Source: Bacteroidota bacterium
GTDB lineage: Bacteria; Bacteroidota; Bacteroidia; B-17B0; Aurantibacillaceae
Length of the DNA stretch: 37,434 bases
Direction: 5' to 3'
Assembly: GCA_025362395.1 (NCBI GenBank)
Contig: JANYGK010000081.1
Coordinates: 1-37,434, forward strand
Part shown: positions 7,217 to 15,834 of the stretch, piece after piece
Layout of the letters: each line of letters starts with the position of its first letter
Position numbering within the stretch: position 1 is the first letter of the stretch
The notes under the pieces: generated by a model
What the model saw: only the letters and a program-made list of their open reading frames with translations
The model's database searches: none
Told to the model about the DNA's origin: nothing
Program-made: the position numbers and the translations under genes

Positions 7217-8644
7217 TTAATGTTTATTTGTAAATTTAATTGGGCCTAAAAAGTTGGTTTGTATGGTTTTTATTCTTTTCCCGTTCGAGTAAATTCCGAT
7301 AGTCAGTTTTAGTTTATGTTCTGTAACATCTGATTTATTGAGGTACACAAAAAATTCTCCTTCGGTGATCGCTTCTTTTTTAACGATCATTTCTTTGCCT
7401 ATAATTTGTAATTTGTAGTCTTTAAAATTCTCTATTTTAAGTTCAACCGGTAATTCTTTACGTGTTTTATTAACCAGTTTAATGGTATATAAATTACTTA
7501 ATTGGTTATTTGGTTGTTCCTGATAAAGCATTCCTTTAGCTCTCAACACTGTTGCGTCATAATCGGATCGTGTTGAAAGCAGAACCACTTCTACACTTAT
7601 TAAAACAAGTAAAACTGTTGTATAGGCCTTCATCCTGTTTGTGAAGGTGAGCTTTACTTTGTTTTTAATGCCGTTTTCCGAATCATATCGTATCAGTCCT
7701 TTTTCCAAACCTACACTTTCCATCATGTGGTCACAGGCATCTATGCAAGCAGTACAGCTAATGCACTCCAACTGTGTTCCATGCCGTATATCAATTCCTG
7801 TAGGACAAACTTTTATACACAAATTACAATCAATGCAATCACCACCAATCCTTGGTTCATTTTTTTTGAATTTATGACGATCCTCCCCACGCATATAATC
7901 ATAGGCTACAACTACAGAACTTTTATCCAGTAATACGCCCTGCATTCTGCCATAAGGGCAAACAATCAAACAAACCTGTTCCCTGAACCACCAATAAATA
8001 AAAAAGAAAACCGTTGTGAAAAGAAAAATGCCAACAAATGAGCCGATATGACCGTTCGGATCTTTTAAAATTGAAAGCACTTGAGCTACACTGATCAAAT
8101 AACTGAGTAATGTATTAGCTATAATAAACGAGATGCTGTAAAATGCAAGGAATTTAAGTGCGCGTTTTTTGATCTTATCTGCATTCCATGGCGCTTTTTT
8201 CAATGTCTTTTGGTAGTTGGCATCACCATCTATCCAATATTCTATTTTACGGAAGACCATTTCCATAAAAATAGTTTGCGGACAGGCCCAGCCGCAAAAT
8301 AATCTTCCAAATACAACGGTAAACAATGCAATGAACAGAATGAAGATAAGCATACCTAAGCCAAAAATAAAGAAATCCTGCGCCCAGAATATGGCACCAA
8401 ATAAAATGAACTTTTTCTCAGAAACATTAAACAGGAACAGGGGCTCTTTATTATATTTTATAAATGGAAGTGAAAAAAATATAGTAAGATAGAACCATGT
8501 GAAGTAAGTTCTCAGATCATAATATTTTCCTTGTGGTTTTGTAGGAAATATCCACGCTCTTTCGCCATTTTTATCAATGGTTGAGATGCTATCCCTGAAG
8601 GATTCATCTTGTAGTGGCGAGGGCTTATGATCTGAATTATTCAT
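7217..8644 (-). CDS. ccoG: Cytochrome c oxidase accessory protein CcoG (RdxA/RdxB)
   Basis: Membrane ferredoxin-like protein of cbb3 assembly; family members bind Fe-S clusters and have been linked to copper reduction for the oxidase. The order is an N-terminal cytoplasmic stretch, membrane helices, a CGWACPQT motif near residue 120, further helices, and two 4Fe-4S motifs near residues 270-305 (CIDCNLCIKVCP and CISCTACIDAC). A C-terminal immunoglobulin-like periplasmic domain ends the 475-residue protein, the normal CcoG length. Its ATG shares one base with the ccoP stop (TAATG), indicating translational coupling. Confidence 0.95.
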   Translation of the reverse strand: MNNSDHKPSPLQDESFRDSISTIDKNGERAWIFPTKPQGKYYDLRTYFTWFYLTIFFSLPFIKYNKEPLFLFNVSEKKFILFGAIFWAQDFFIFGLGMLIFILFIALFTVVFGRLFCGWACPQTIFMEMVFRKIEYWIDGDANYQKTLKKAPWNADKIKKRALKFLAFYSISFIIANTLLSYLISVAQVLSILKDPNGHIGSFVGIFLFTTVFFFIYWWFREQVCLIVCPYGRMQGVLLDKSSVVVAYDYMRGEDRHKFKKNEPRIGGDCIDCNLCIKVCPTGIDIRHGTQLECISCTACIDACDHMMESVGLEKGLIRYDSENGIKNKVKLTFTNRMKAYTTVLLVLISVEVVLLSTRSDYDATVLRAKGMLYQEQPNNQLSNLYTIKLVNKTRKELPVELKIENFKDYKLQIIGKEMIVKKEAITEGEFFVYLNKSDVTEHKLKLTIGIYSNGKRIKTIQTNFLGPIKFTNKH

Positions 8645-9816
8645 TATTTTTTTGCGTTCAGACTATCTATTGTTTTTAATAAACTATCTGTTGCAATTGC
8701 CGTAGAATCATTAATAATTATACCGGCTTCCTTAAAGGACTCTCCCTGCGGGGCTTTTGGGTTAGGTGGGTTTGTTCCTGTTATCGATTTAATGAATGAA
8801 GTTAGTTGTGCTATTTGCATTGGTGAAATATCTTCTTTCCAGGATTTCATTCCTTTTTCAACCCATCCGTATTTAACGGATTTAAAAATATCCTGTACAC
8901 TTCCTCCGTGTAACCAAAACTCATCCGTTAAGTTTGGTCCCACTGAACCCTCGCCAAGTTTCCCATGGCATGCTGCGCAGTTTGAAATAAACAGGTCTTT
9001 TCCTGATGCAATATCCGCCGGTTCAGTTAAAAGCTTAATTGTATTCTCATCTACATTATTAGCAGAGTTTTTCATGTATTCATCTACCTCCAATTTGGCC
9101 AGCGCCATATCTTTTTCATACTCTTTAATCTGCAGGTCACCTGTTCCAAATACATGAAAGTGCAGCATATAAATTACAGCTACCACAATTGTTAAATAGA
9201 AACCATACTTCCACCAAGGTGGTAAATTGTTATCAAGCTCTTTAATACCATCATAATCATGATCTAATAAAATACTTTCCTCTTCTTCAATAGCAACACT
9301 ATCTGTAAGGCTTAATAATAATTTAGATTCTTTTTTCTTTTGCGGTAGATCTGATAATGCTTTAGCCGTTTTTACAAGATAATTGAACTGATAGAACATT
9401 AATGCCAGGACGAATAATTCCAGTAGTACGATGAAAAGCATAAAGTAAAAAGTAAACTGATCCAATCCTCCAATTCTCCAATCATCCTTTATTGGCAGAA
9501 TTGTATTACCTTGTCCTAACATTGAAAAAGAAGAAAACAGAATGATCATTGATACGATGGTTTTTGCTGCATCTGATCTTTTAGTATTCTCCTTATTATA
9601 TTTGTTGATCAAATAATCGCTATCTGCAATATTTTTAAAGGCACTGCTAAACGCGACGATCAGCATTGCCAGTAAAATCATAATAACCAACATTGTTAAA
9701 AATAAAGCATTTGAAAAATAGGAACTATTCTTTGTCACTTCTTCATCCCGGCAAAATGCTGTAGCAGGCAATAGTATTAATGTGCCGAATAGTTTAAGTT
9801 TTTTCATGGACATCAT
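8644..9816 (-). CDS. ccoP: cbb3-type cytochrome c oxidase subunit III (mono-haem CcoP)
   Basis: Membrane-anchored cytochrome c subunit that passes electrons into the CcoNO core. It has an N-terminal signal/anchor, two more hydrophobic segments, the CcoP membrane helix near residues 200-222 preceded by LPPWWKYGFY, and one haem c site CAACHG near residue 280 with a downstream Met candidate (GMKSW). Proteobacterial CcoP carries two haems; this 390-residue form has one haem and an extended N-terminal membrane region, as is usual in Bacteroidota. Three in-frame ATGs cluster at 9816, 9813 and 9807, and the exact start is undecided. Confidence 0.93.
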   Translation of the reverse strand: MMSMKKLKLFGTLILLPATAFCRDEEVTKNSSYFSNALFLTMLVIMILLAMLIVAFSSAFKNIADSDYLINKYNKENTKRSDAAKTIVSMIILFSSFSMLGQGNTILPIKDDWRIGGLDQFTFYFMLFIVLLELFVLALMFYQFNYLVKTAKALSDLPQKKKESKLLLSLTDSVAIEEEESILLDHDYDGIKELDNNLPPWWKYGFYLTIVVAVIYMLHFHVFGTGDLQIKEYEKDMALAKLEVDEYMKNSANNVDENTIKLLTEPADIASGKDLFISNCAACHGKLGEGSVGPNLTDEFWLHGGSVQDIFKSVKYGWVEKGMKSWKEDISPMQIAQLTSFIKSITGTNPPNPKAPQGESFKEAGIIINDSTAIATDSLLKTIDSLNAKK

Positions 9817-9819
9817 GAT

Positions 9820-9990
9820 TTACCGGTTGTTTTCGTTAATAGGAAGGTTTCTTAGTTTCTCAAAATGCTTTTTGTTTCCTTTAATAACATATAGGGTTAC
9901 TAAACCGAAAAACACAACAAACAGCATCATGGACATTAGTGGATAAATTCCAATTCCGGTTATGGCCTCTAAATAATTTCTGAATTTCAT
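9820..9990 (-). CDS. ccoQ: CcoQ-like small membrane subunit
   Basis: A 56-residue ORF between ccoNO and ccoP beginning MKFRNYLEAITGIG and ending PINENNR. It has one central hydrophobic helix (about residues 15-36, rich in M, F, V and L) and a basic, then polar, C-terminus (KGNKKHFEKLRN). Size, topology and position between ccoO and ccoP match CcoQ/FixQ, which stabilises the cbb3 complex. Its TAA overlaps the region of the first ccoP ATG without frame conflict. Sequence conservation in this family is low, so the call rests mainly on context. Confidence 0.78.
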   Translation of the reverse strand: MKFRNYLEAITGIGIYPLMSMMLFVVFFGLVTLYVIKGNKKHFEKLRNLPINENNR

Positions 9991-10013
9991 TGTTTCAATT
10001 TTTAGGTTTATAC

Positions 10014-12140
10014 TTATTTTTTTGTAATAGTTTTTTCTCCTTTTATGTCTTTGCCTAATCGTTGCAGGTAAGCAATGATGGCAACGATTTCGCGATCAGG
10101 CAAAGTTTCGATGCCGTCTTCTTTCAGATTAGCCGTAATCTTCAGGGCTTGCTTTTCCATGTCTTTTAAGGCAATGTTTTCATAACCTTCAGGATAAGGA
10201 ACACCTAAGCGTTTCATGGCTTTTATTTTCGCCATGGTTGAATTCCCGTCTAATTGGTCTTCCAGTAACCATGGGTATTGTGGCATGATAGAACCGGGCG
10301 ACATGGATGTTGGGTCAGCCATGTGATTGTAATGCCAGCTATCCGGATATTTTCCGCCTTCACGGGCTAAATCCGGGCCTGTACGTTTACTGCCCCATTG
10401 GAATGGATGGTCATATACAAACTCGCCGGCTTTAGAGTATTCACCATAACGCGCTGTTTCACTTCTGAATGGGCGGATCATTTGAGAATGACATGTGTAA
10501 CATCCTTCTCGCACATAAATATCACGCCCTTGCAATTCAAGTGGAGTATATGGCTTTACGCTTGCAATGGTTGGTATATTTGATTTTACCAGAAAGGTTG
10601 GAACAAATTCTATGACCCCGCCAATAGCAACTACTACTAAACTAACGATCATTAACTGAATTGGTTTACGTTCAATCCAACGGTGCCAATGATCCTTGGA
10701 GTGTGATACATAGTCACCTTTAAGTGCCGGCGCTTCATCTTCTTCAATTTCAAGAAAAGTTCCTGCTTTAATAGTTTTGATCAGGTTGTATGTCATTAAA
10801 ATCGCACCAATAAGGTATAAGGCTCCGCCAATTGACCTTGCAATATAGAAAGGGATCATTTTGGTAACAGTATCCATGAACTGCCACTTCAGTTGACCTT
10901 CCGGTGTAAAATCTTTCCACATAGAACTTTGCATGAAACCTGCCCAGTACATTGGTACAGCGTATAATAAAATACCCAATGTGCCGATCCAGAAATGTGC
11001 ATTGGCTAATTTTTGGGAATGTAATTTTGTTTGAAATAATCTTGGGATCAGCCAATACAAAATACCGAAGGTCATAAAGCCATTCCATCCTAATGCCCCT
11101 ACGTGCACGTGGGCCACAATCCAATCTGTATAGTGGGCAATGGCGCTTACACTTTTTAGGGATAGCATTGGGCCTTCAAAAGTCGCCATACCATACGCAG
11201 TAACGGCAACTACCAAAAACTTTAAACCTACATTGTCGCGCACTTTATCCCACGCACCTCGTAGTGTAAGTAAGCCATTGATCATACCGCCCCAGGAAGG
11301 CGCAAGCAGCATGATTGAAAATACAACACCTAATGACTGTGCCCAATCGGGAACTGATGTATATAATAAATGATGCGGTCCCGCCCAGATATATAGGAAA
11401 ATTAGTGCCCAGAAATGGATAATAGATAAACGATAGGAGTAAATAGGGCGTTGCGCCATTTTAGGTAAGAAGTAATACATCAGTCCTAAATAAGGCGTTG
11501 TTAAGAAAAAAGCCACTGCATTGTGTCCGTACCACCATTGCACCAAGGCGTCTTGTACGCCTGCATACCAGGAATAGGATTTCCAGAAAGACACCGGAAT
11601 TTCAATTGAATTTACAATGTGTAACATGGCAACAGTTACAAATGTGGCAATGTAAAACCAGATTGCTACATATAAATGGCGTTCACGGCGACGAAGTATT
11701 GTACCAAACATATTCCATCCAAATACAACCCAAACAAGCGTGATAAGGATGTCAATAGGCCATTCTAATTCGGCATATTCTTTACCGGTTGTTTTTCCCA
11801 ACACCAACGTTATTGCCGCTAATACAATAATCAGTTGCCAGCCCCAGAAATGGACTTTACTTAACAAGTCACTAAACATTCGTGCTTTTAATAAACGTTG
11901 TAAAGAATAATACACACCCATAAAAATTCCGTTGCCAACAAATGCAAATATCACCGCGTTAGTATGTACGGGCCTTACACGACCAAATGTGGTATAGGGT
12001 AACGATAAATTAGCTGCCGGCAAATACAATTGAATGGCAGCAATTAAACCCGCAAGCATACCAACCAAACCCCAAACAATGGTTGCATAAGCAAACATCT
12101 TTACTGTTTTATTGTCATATTGAAATTTTTGTAGTTCCAT
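10014..12140 (-). CDS. ccoNO: cbb3-type cytochrome c oxidase, fused subunits I and II
   Basis: Catalytic core of the high-affinity oxidase, 708 residues. The CcoN part (to about residue 480) has the low-spin haem ligand region RPVHTNAVIFAF, copper-B/haem b3 histidines in WWYGHNAVAFF and GPHHLLYTS, and HVHVGALGWNG. After a short acidic linker (EIEEDEAPALKGD) the CcoO part has one membrane helix and a haem c site GCYTCHSQMIRPF near residue 547. Fusion of CcoN and CcoO in one polypeptide is a known Bacteroidota feature. The gene follows ccoS after 1 bp and is followed by ccoQ and ccoP. Confidence 0.97.
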   Translation of the reverse strand: MELQKFQYDNKTVKMFAYATIVWGLVGMLAGLIAAIQLYLPAANLSLPYTTFGRVRPVHTNAVIFAFVGNGIFMGVYYSLQRLLKARMFSDLLSKVHFWGWQLIIVLAAITLVLGKTTGKEYAELEWPIDILITLVWVVFGWNMFGTILRRRERHLYVAIWFYIATFVTVAMLHIVNSIEIPVSFWKSYSWYAGVQDALVQWWYGHNAVAFFLTTPYLGLMYYFLPKMAQRPIYSYRLSIIHFWALIFLYIWAGPHHLLYTSVPDWAQSLGVVFSIMLLAPSWGGMINGLLTLRGAWDKVRDNVGLKFLVVAVTAYGMATFEGPMLSLKSVSAIAHYTDWIVAHVHVGALGWNGFMTFGILYWLIPRLFQTKLHSQKLANAHFWIGTLGILLYAVPMYWAGFMQSSMWKDFTPEGQLKWQFMDTVTKMIPFYIARSIGGALYLIGAILMTYNLIKTIKAGTFLEIEEDEAPALKGDYVSHSKDHWHRWIERKPIQLMIVSLVVVAIGGVIEFVPTFLVKSNIPTIASVKPYTPLELQGRDIYVREGCYTCHSQMIRPFRSETARYGEYSKAGEFVYDHPFQWGSKRTGPDLAREGGKYPDSWHYNHMADPTSMSPGSIMPQYPWLLEDQLDGNSTMAKIKAMKRLGVPYPEGYENIALKDMEKQALKITANLKEDGIETLPDREIVAIIAYLQRLGKDIKGEKTITKK

Positions 12141-12141
12141 A

Positions 12142-12339
12142 TTATTTTGTTTTTGTTGATTTTATGGGGGTGTCTTTGTTTTTATCTTTTTCCTGAATAG
12201 TTGTATTTTCGAATAGCATTCTTACAGAGGGGGTATAATCATCTTCATATTGATTGCTTTTTACCGACCAGATAAACGCTATGAGAAACCCTATGGCTAA
12301 AAGTAAACTTGCTCCGATCATTATAAAGAATGCGCTCAT
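12142..12339 (-). CDS. ccoS: cbb3 oxidase assembly protein CcoS
   Basis: Short protein of 65 residues with a single N-terminal membrane helix (ASLLLAIGFLIAFIWSVKSNQYEDD). The helix followed by W-x-V-K-S/N-x-Q-[YF]-[ED]-D is the CcoS signature. CcoS is required for cofactor insertion into CcoN in proteobacteria. Only 1 bp separates its stop from ccoNO, while 70 bp separate it from ccoI. Confidence 0.92.
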   Translation of the reverse strand: MSAFFIMIGASLLLAIGFLIAFIWSVKSNQYEDDYTPSVRMLFENTTIQEKDKNKDTPIKSTKTK

Positions 12340-12409
12340 TATGAGTGCGAAATTAGGAAGGTTAAATTTTCTTATTTATGATAACCATCATTATAAAAAG
12401 TGATTTGTA

Positions 12410-14821
12410 TCAGTTTTTGTGTTTGAGTTTGAGTTCGTAAAGTGAACTCAACCCTGTTGTTAGCAGCACAATGCTTAAAGAACTCACAGGCATAAGAATG
12501 GCAGCGATAACAGGTTTCAGGTTGCCCTGAACAGCAAAGTACAGCCCGGCAACATTATAAAGTATGGAAAGTGCAAAACTCGAGTAAATAATTTGTTTTT
12601 GTTTACAGCAATACTGAATAAGCTCTCTAAGTATTGTGAAATTGGTGCCTGAAAGTATGGCATCACAAGCCGGGGAAAAGTTATTGGTATTATCGCTTAT
12701 TGCAATTCCCACATTACTTTGCTTTAAAGCTCCGGCATCATTTAATCCATCTCCGATCATTAAAACCTTACTCCCGTTATTTTGTAAGCTTCTAATGAAG
12801 TTTAGCTTATTTTCCGGCTTTTGATCAAATAGCATTTCTGTTGCATTTCCAAATACTGTTTTTAAATAAGGCTCTTCTGATGGATTATCTCCTGATAGGA
12901 TTTTTAATTTATACTGCGATCCTAATGCTGAAACTATTTTTTGAAGATCTTTTCTGTAACTGTTTTTGATGATGAAGCAGCCAATGAACTCATTATCAAT
13001 ACTCGCATATATTTTACTCCCCGGATTTGCAGAAAAGTTGTTCTTATCAGTTACAAACCCGGCAGATCCCATTTTTACAAAATGAGTATTGATTACAGCG
13101 GATGTTCCATAGCCCTTAAATTCATTGTAAAATTTTACGTTGAGGGATTTACTGAAAGGTAAAAATGATGCAATACTTTTGCTTAGCGGGTGATTTGATT
13201 GATTGGCCAAGGATCGTATCAATTGCGTTTGTTCATCTGACAGATCCTGTCCCTTAAAACAAATCCCTGATTTTGTTTGTTCGGTTATGGTTCCTGTTTT
13301 GTCAAATATGATCGTATCAATATCAGCCATATTTTCAATCACAGAAGCATTTTTCACATACAGTTTATATTTGTTCAATATGCGTATCATGTTGCCATTT
13401 GTAAATGTTGAGCTTAATAGTAAAGCACACGGACAAGCAACAATTAGAATGGATGTAACAGCATTCCCTATTTTTGAAGGATTATTAATGCTCCAAAAAA
13501 TACCGGTAATACCCGCTATAGAGAATAGCACATAAGAGAAATAGCGACTTACCTGATGTATAAAGGGCGTATTGGATCTTTCTTTGCTTTCTTTAAATAT
13601 ATCGTTGTTCCAGAGTTGTGTTAAATAGCTCTGCGATATTTTTTTTACAACTTCCAGTTCTATAGCACCGGATGTTTGTTTGCCTCCGGCATAAACAATC
13701 TCTCCGATCGTTTTTTCTACCGGAAGCGATTCGCCCGTAACAAAGCTGTAATCAATCATTGCTTTGCCAAGAAACAGTATAGAATCCGCCGGAATAATCT
13801 CATCGTTATAAATTTTTATTCTATCACCTTGCTTCAGATCTGCTACAGAAATTTGTGTTTCGCGATTGTTCTCATTTATTTTAACCACCCCTAAAGGAAA
13901 GTACGATTTAAAATCTCTGTCGAATGAAATACTTTGATAAGTCCTGTTTTGAAAGTAACGGCCAATGAGCATAAAAAACACAATTCCACTCATTGAATCC
14001 AGGTAACCGGCACCTGTTTGTGACAGGATCTCATAAACACTTCTTGTAAAAGTAATTAGTACAGCTAAAGCAATAGGGGTGTCTATATTTAAAAATTTCT
14101 GCCGAAGCCCTTTGTATCCTGATATAAAAAACTCTGATGCTGAATAAAAGAATACGGGTAACGATAATACTAAATTCAAATAACTGAACCATTGCTTTAA
14201 TTCAGGGTCTTCTGTTTTACCAAATGAAAAATAGTCCGGAAAGCTTAACATCATAATATTTCCAAAACAAAAGCCTGCAATTCCTAATTTAATTATTCGT
14301 TTAGTATCCGTCTTCTTTATTTTGTTTCCACCTGTATCATTCAGGCTAATGTGTGGTTCATAGCCAATCAATGCAAGTGATTCAGCGGCTTTTTTTAACG
14401 AGGTTTGCGGGTAATGAAAAATAAGTGTTACCTCTTTTTTTATAAAGTTTACCTGTGATTTTATAATTCCGGAATTTATTTTATCCAAATGTTCAAGAAT
14501 CCAAATGCAGGAACTGCAATGCATTTGAGGCAGATAAAAAATAACATGTTGTTGGGTGTCATCTTTAAAATGGACCAGTTTATCAATTATTTTTTCATCG
14601 TCCAGGAAATCAAATTTCCCTTCCCGTATAATTTGTTTTTGATTAATCCCCGGGTTACTCTCCAGATCGTAATAGGAACATAAATTGTTTTTATTAATTA
14701 TTTCATAAACCGTTTTGCATCCCCGGCAACAAAACTGTTTGTCTTTTATCGTGATAATACTATCTTCGCAATTTTCTCCGCAATGGTAGCAATGTGTAGC
14801 GGTTTTTATATCCTGTATCAT
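12410..14821 (-). CDS. ccoI: Copper-translocating P1B-type ATPase CcoI
   Basis: P-type ATPase of 803 residues delivering copper for the cbb3 oxidase. The N-terminus carries a Cys-rich putative metal-binding segment (CYHCGENC, then FCCRGCK) followed by an HMA domain with MHCSSCIW near residue 103. Further on are the TGES actuator motif, the CPC membrane metal site near residue 463, the phosphorylated DKTGTIT near 507 and the GDGLNDAG hinge near 692. The Cys-rich leader plus HMA is typical of CcoI/FixI rather than general CopA exporters. It is the first gene of the operon; two CRP/FNR-like boxes and no intact gene lie in the 460 bp upstream. Confidence 0.95.
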   Translation of the reverse strand: MIQDIKTATHCYHCGENCEDSIITIKDKQFCCRGCKTVYEIINKNNLCSYYDLESNPGINQKQIIREGKFDFLDDEKIIDKLVHFKDDTQQHVIFYLPQMHCSSCIWILEHLDKINSGIIKSQVNFIKKEVTLIFHYPQTSLKKAAESLALIGYEPHISLNDTGGNKIKKTDTKRIIKLGIAGFCFGNIMMLSFPDYFSFGKTEDPELKQWFSYLNLVLSLPVFFYSASEFFISGYKGLRQKFLNIDTPIALAVLITFTRSVYEILSQTGAGYLDSMSGIVFFMLIGRYFQNRTYQSISFDRDFKSYFPLGVVKINENNRETQISVADLKQGDRIKIYNDEIIPADSILFLGKAMIDYSFVTGESLPVEKTIGEIVYAGGKQTSGAIELEVVKKISQSYLTQLWNNDIFKESKERSNTPFIHQVSRYFSYVLFSIAGITGIFWSINNPSKIGNAVTSILIVACPCALLLSSTFTNGNMIRILNKYKLYVKNASVIENMADIDTIIFDKTGTITEQTKSGICFKGQDLSDEQTQLIRSLANQSNHPLSKSIASFLPFSKSLNVKFYNEFKGYGTSAVINTHFVKMGSAGFVTDKNNFSANPGSKIYASIDNEFIGCFIIKNSYRKDLQKIVSALGSQYKLKILSGDNPSEEPYLKTVFGNATEMLFDQKPENKLNFIRSLQNNGSKVLMIGDGLNDAGALKQSNVGIAISDNTNNFSPACDAILSGTNFTILRELIQYCCKQKQIIYSSFALSILYNVAGLYFAVQGNLKPVIAAILMPVSSLSIVLLTTGLSSLYELKLKHKN

Positions 14822-14865
14822 ACTATCTAAAATTTTCTTTGCTCTCTCTCCGATAAATGTGTGAT

Positions 14866-14878
14866 CGCATAATTCTAT
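14866..14878 (-). promoter_or_regulatory. Possible ccoI promoter -7 element
   Basis: On the minus strand TAGAATTA (14877 down to 14870) is a weak match to the Bacteroidota TAnnTTTG -7 element. It is placed so that transcription would begin near 14865, about 45 bases before the ccoI ATG. With that start the near palindrome at 14900-14913 is centred about 41.5 bases upstream, the class II activator position. The element alone would not be convincing. Confidence 0.3.
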
Positions 14879-14899
14879 GATCTGCTGCCGTTGATATTT

Positions 14900-14913
14900 A
14901 TTACCCCGGTCAT
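14900..14913. promoter_or_regulatory. CRP/FNR-like operator next to ccoI (imperfect)
   Basis: ATTAC-CCCG-GTCAT, an inverted repeat with a 4-base spacer and one mismatch between arms. The centre is about 85 bp upstream of the ccoI ATG. The right arm GTCAT and the spacer length match those of the perfect palindrome at 15026-15041. CRP/FNR-family sites have this architecture, and cbb3 operons are commonly controlled by such regulators; the regulator itself is not in the window. Confidence 0.45.
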
Positions 14914-15025
14914 AATTCTTTTAGGGTTGTAAATACACCTCTGGTTTTTACAGTCCGTTGTTATTATTACTTTGCAAACATCCCTGTAAACCGTGTATTA
15001 TTTTGTGAGTACTGTCAAGATGCCT

Positions 15026-15041
15026 TATGACTTTGGTCATA
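15026..15041. promoter_or_regulatory. CRP/FNR-like palindrome TATGAC-TTTG-GTCATA
   Basis: A perfect 6-base inverted repeat with a 4-base spacer, 205 bp upstream of ccoI and 244 bp upstream of the plus-strand secreted-protein gene at 15285. The TGAC/GTCA half-sites fit the CRP/FNR superfamily. It lies between divergent transcription units and could serve either. Function is inferred from form and position. Confidence 0.45.
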
Positions 15042-15284
15042 TTCAGAAACTTAAATTCATTATTTTCGGTCCTTGATAATTTACTTTGATAGTATTTTTA
15101 AAAGCTTCGAAATCATCCATAAGATTTTGATAATTAAGTCCTGTAGGGATACAAAAGCAAGAGTTGATGAAAATCAGAGGTTTTTTATTCGATTATTAAT
15201 CCACGGGCCGACACCTTTTTTTGCAAATATTTAACAAAAAGCATTAGTCTCTATAATCAACTTGATGTACTTTCGATCCCTGAA

Positions 15285-15725
15285 ATGATAAAGGCGTTAT
15301 CCAAATATCTTTTATATGCCTGCATTCTTTTATGGAGCGGGAATAGCTTCTTGTATGCACATACAAATCAGAATTATGTTGACTGTGCTTTCATAAAAAC
15401 TTTTGAAAGACCTCCGTTTATAGGCTTTGACATGCTTCCAAATAGTTTAACCTCAACAACTGTGTCTGTTTCAACCGGCACAGAAAAAGTAAGTTATGAT
15501 CTGAAATCTTTTATTGTGTGCGATGATAATGACGACAATGAAGACGACGACGAATCACTTTCTTTAAAAAAGGATTCAGGCAATAGTAATTACCTTGCTT
15601 CCATTTTCCCTGCCCAAACACCCGGGCAGCTTGCCCGCTCATGTACAAAAATCTTTTCTTCCTATCAGCACGTTTCAAATTCCTCATCCAATCGATATCT
15701 CCTATTCAGGACATTCAGAATATGA
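15285..15725 (+). CDS. Small secreted protein ahead of an RND efflux operon
   Basis: 146 residues of unknown function. An N-terminal signal peptide (KYLLYACILLWSGNSFLYAH) predicts export. A strongly acidic run follows near residues 84-92 (DDNDDNEDDDE), and the C-terminus ends in an aromatic/basic motif RYLLFRTFRI. Small exported proteins with such endings occur beside metal or drug efflux systems in Bacteroidota, so I connect it with the pump genes 110 bp downstream on the same strand. The acidic run could bind cations, which is speculation. No enzymatic motif is seen. Confidence 0.7.
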   Translation: MIKALSKYLLYACILLWSGNSFLYAHTNQNYVDCAFIKTFERPPFIGFDMLPNSLTSTTVSVSTGTEKVSYDLKSFIVCDDNDDNEDDDESLSLKKDSGNSNYLASIFPAQTPGQLARSCTKIFSSYQHVSNSSSNRYLLFRTFRI

Positions 15726-15834
15726 ATTAGAAACTTAAGCAGTCAATTTCATTTGCCTGCTCCCCCGTTAAGCTAAAAACCAGGCTTGTGTTATAATACT
15801 GCACACCTAAAAAAATCCGATAAAATATAAAATT

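Larger units (their letters stand above)
14822..15284. other. Divergent intergenic region
   Basis: 463 bp between ccoI (minus) and the secreted-protein gene (plus). It holds the two CRP/FNR-like boxes. On the minus strand at 15043-15120 there is a 25-codon ORF (MDDFEAFKNTIKVNYQGP and on to a TGA) whose frame stays open about 22 codons further upstream without another start, possibly a gene relic. No RNA gene or terminator was seen. A T-rich tract with TTTG near 15219 may be part of the plus-strand promoter, but no good -7 element matches it. Confidence 0.5.

Noticed and set aside
10768-11124. Minus-strand ORF of 118 codons inside ccoNO
   Set aside because: It runs in another frame of the same strand within the well-conserved ccoN sequence and encodes no plausible domain.
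13203-13535. Plus-strand ORF of 110 codons antisense to ccoI
   Set aside because: Covers the CPC and DKTGT motifs of the ATPase on the other strand; Cys and Pro pattern mirrors that gene.
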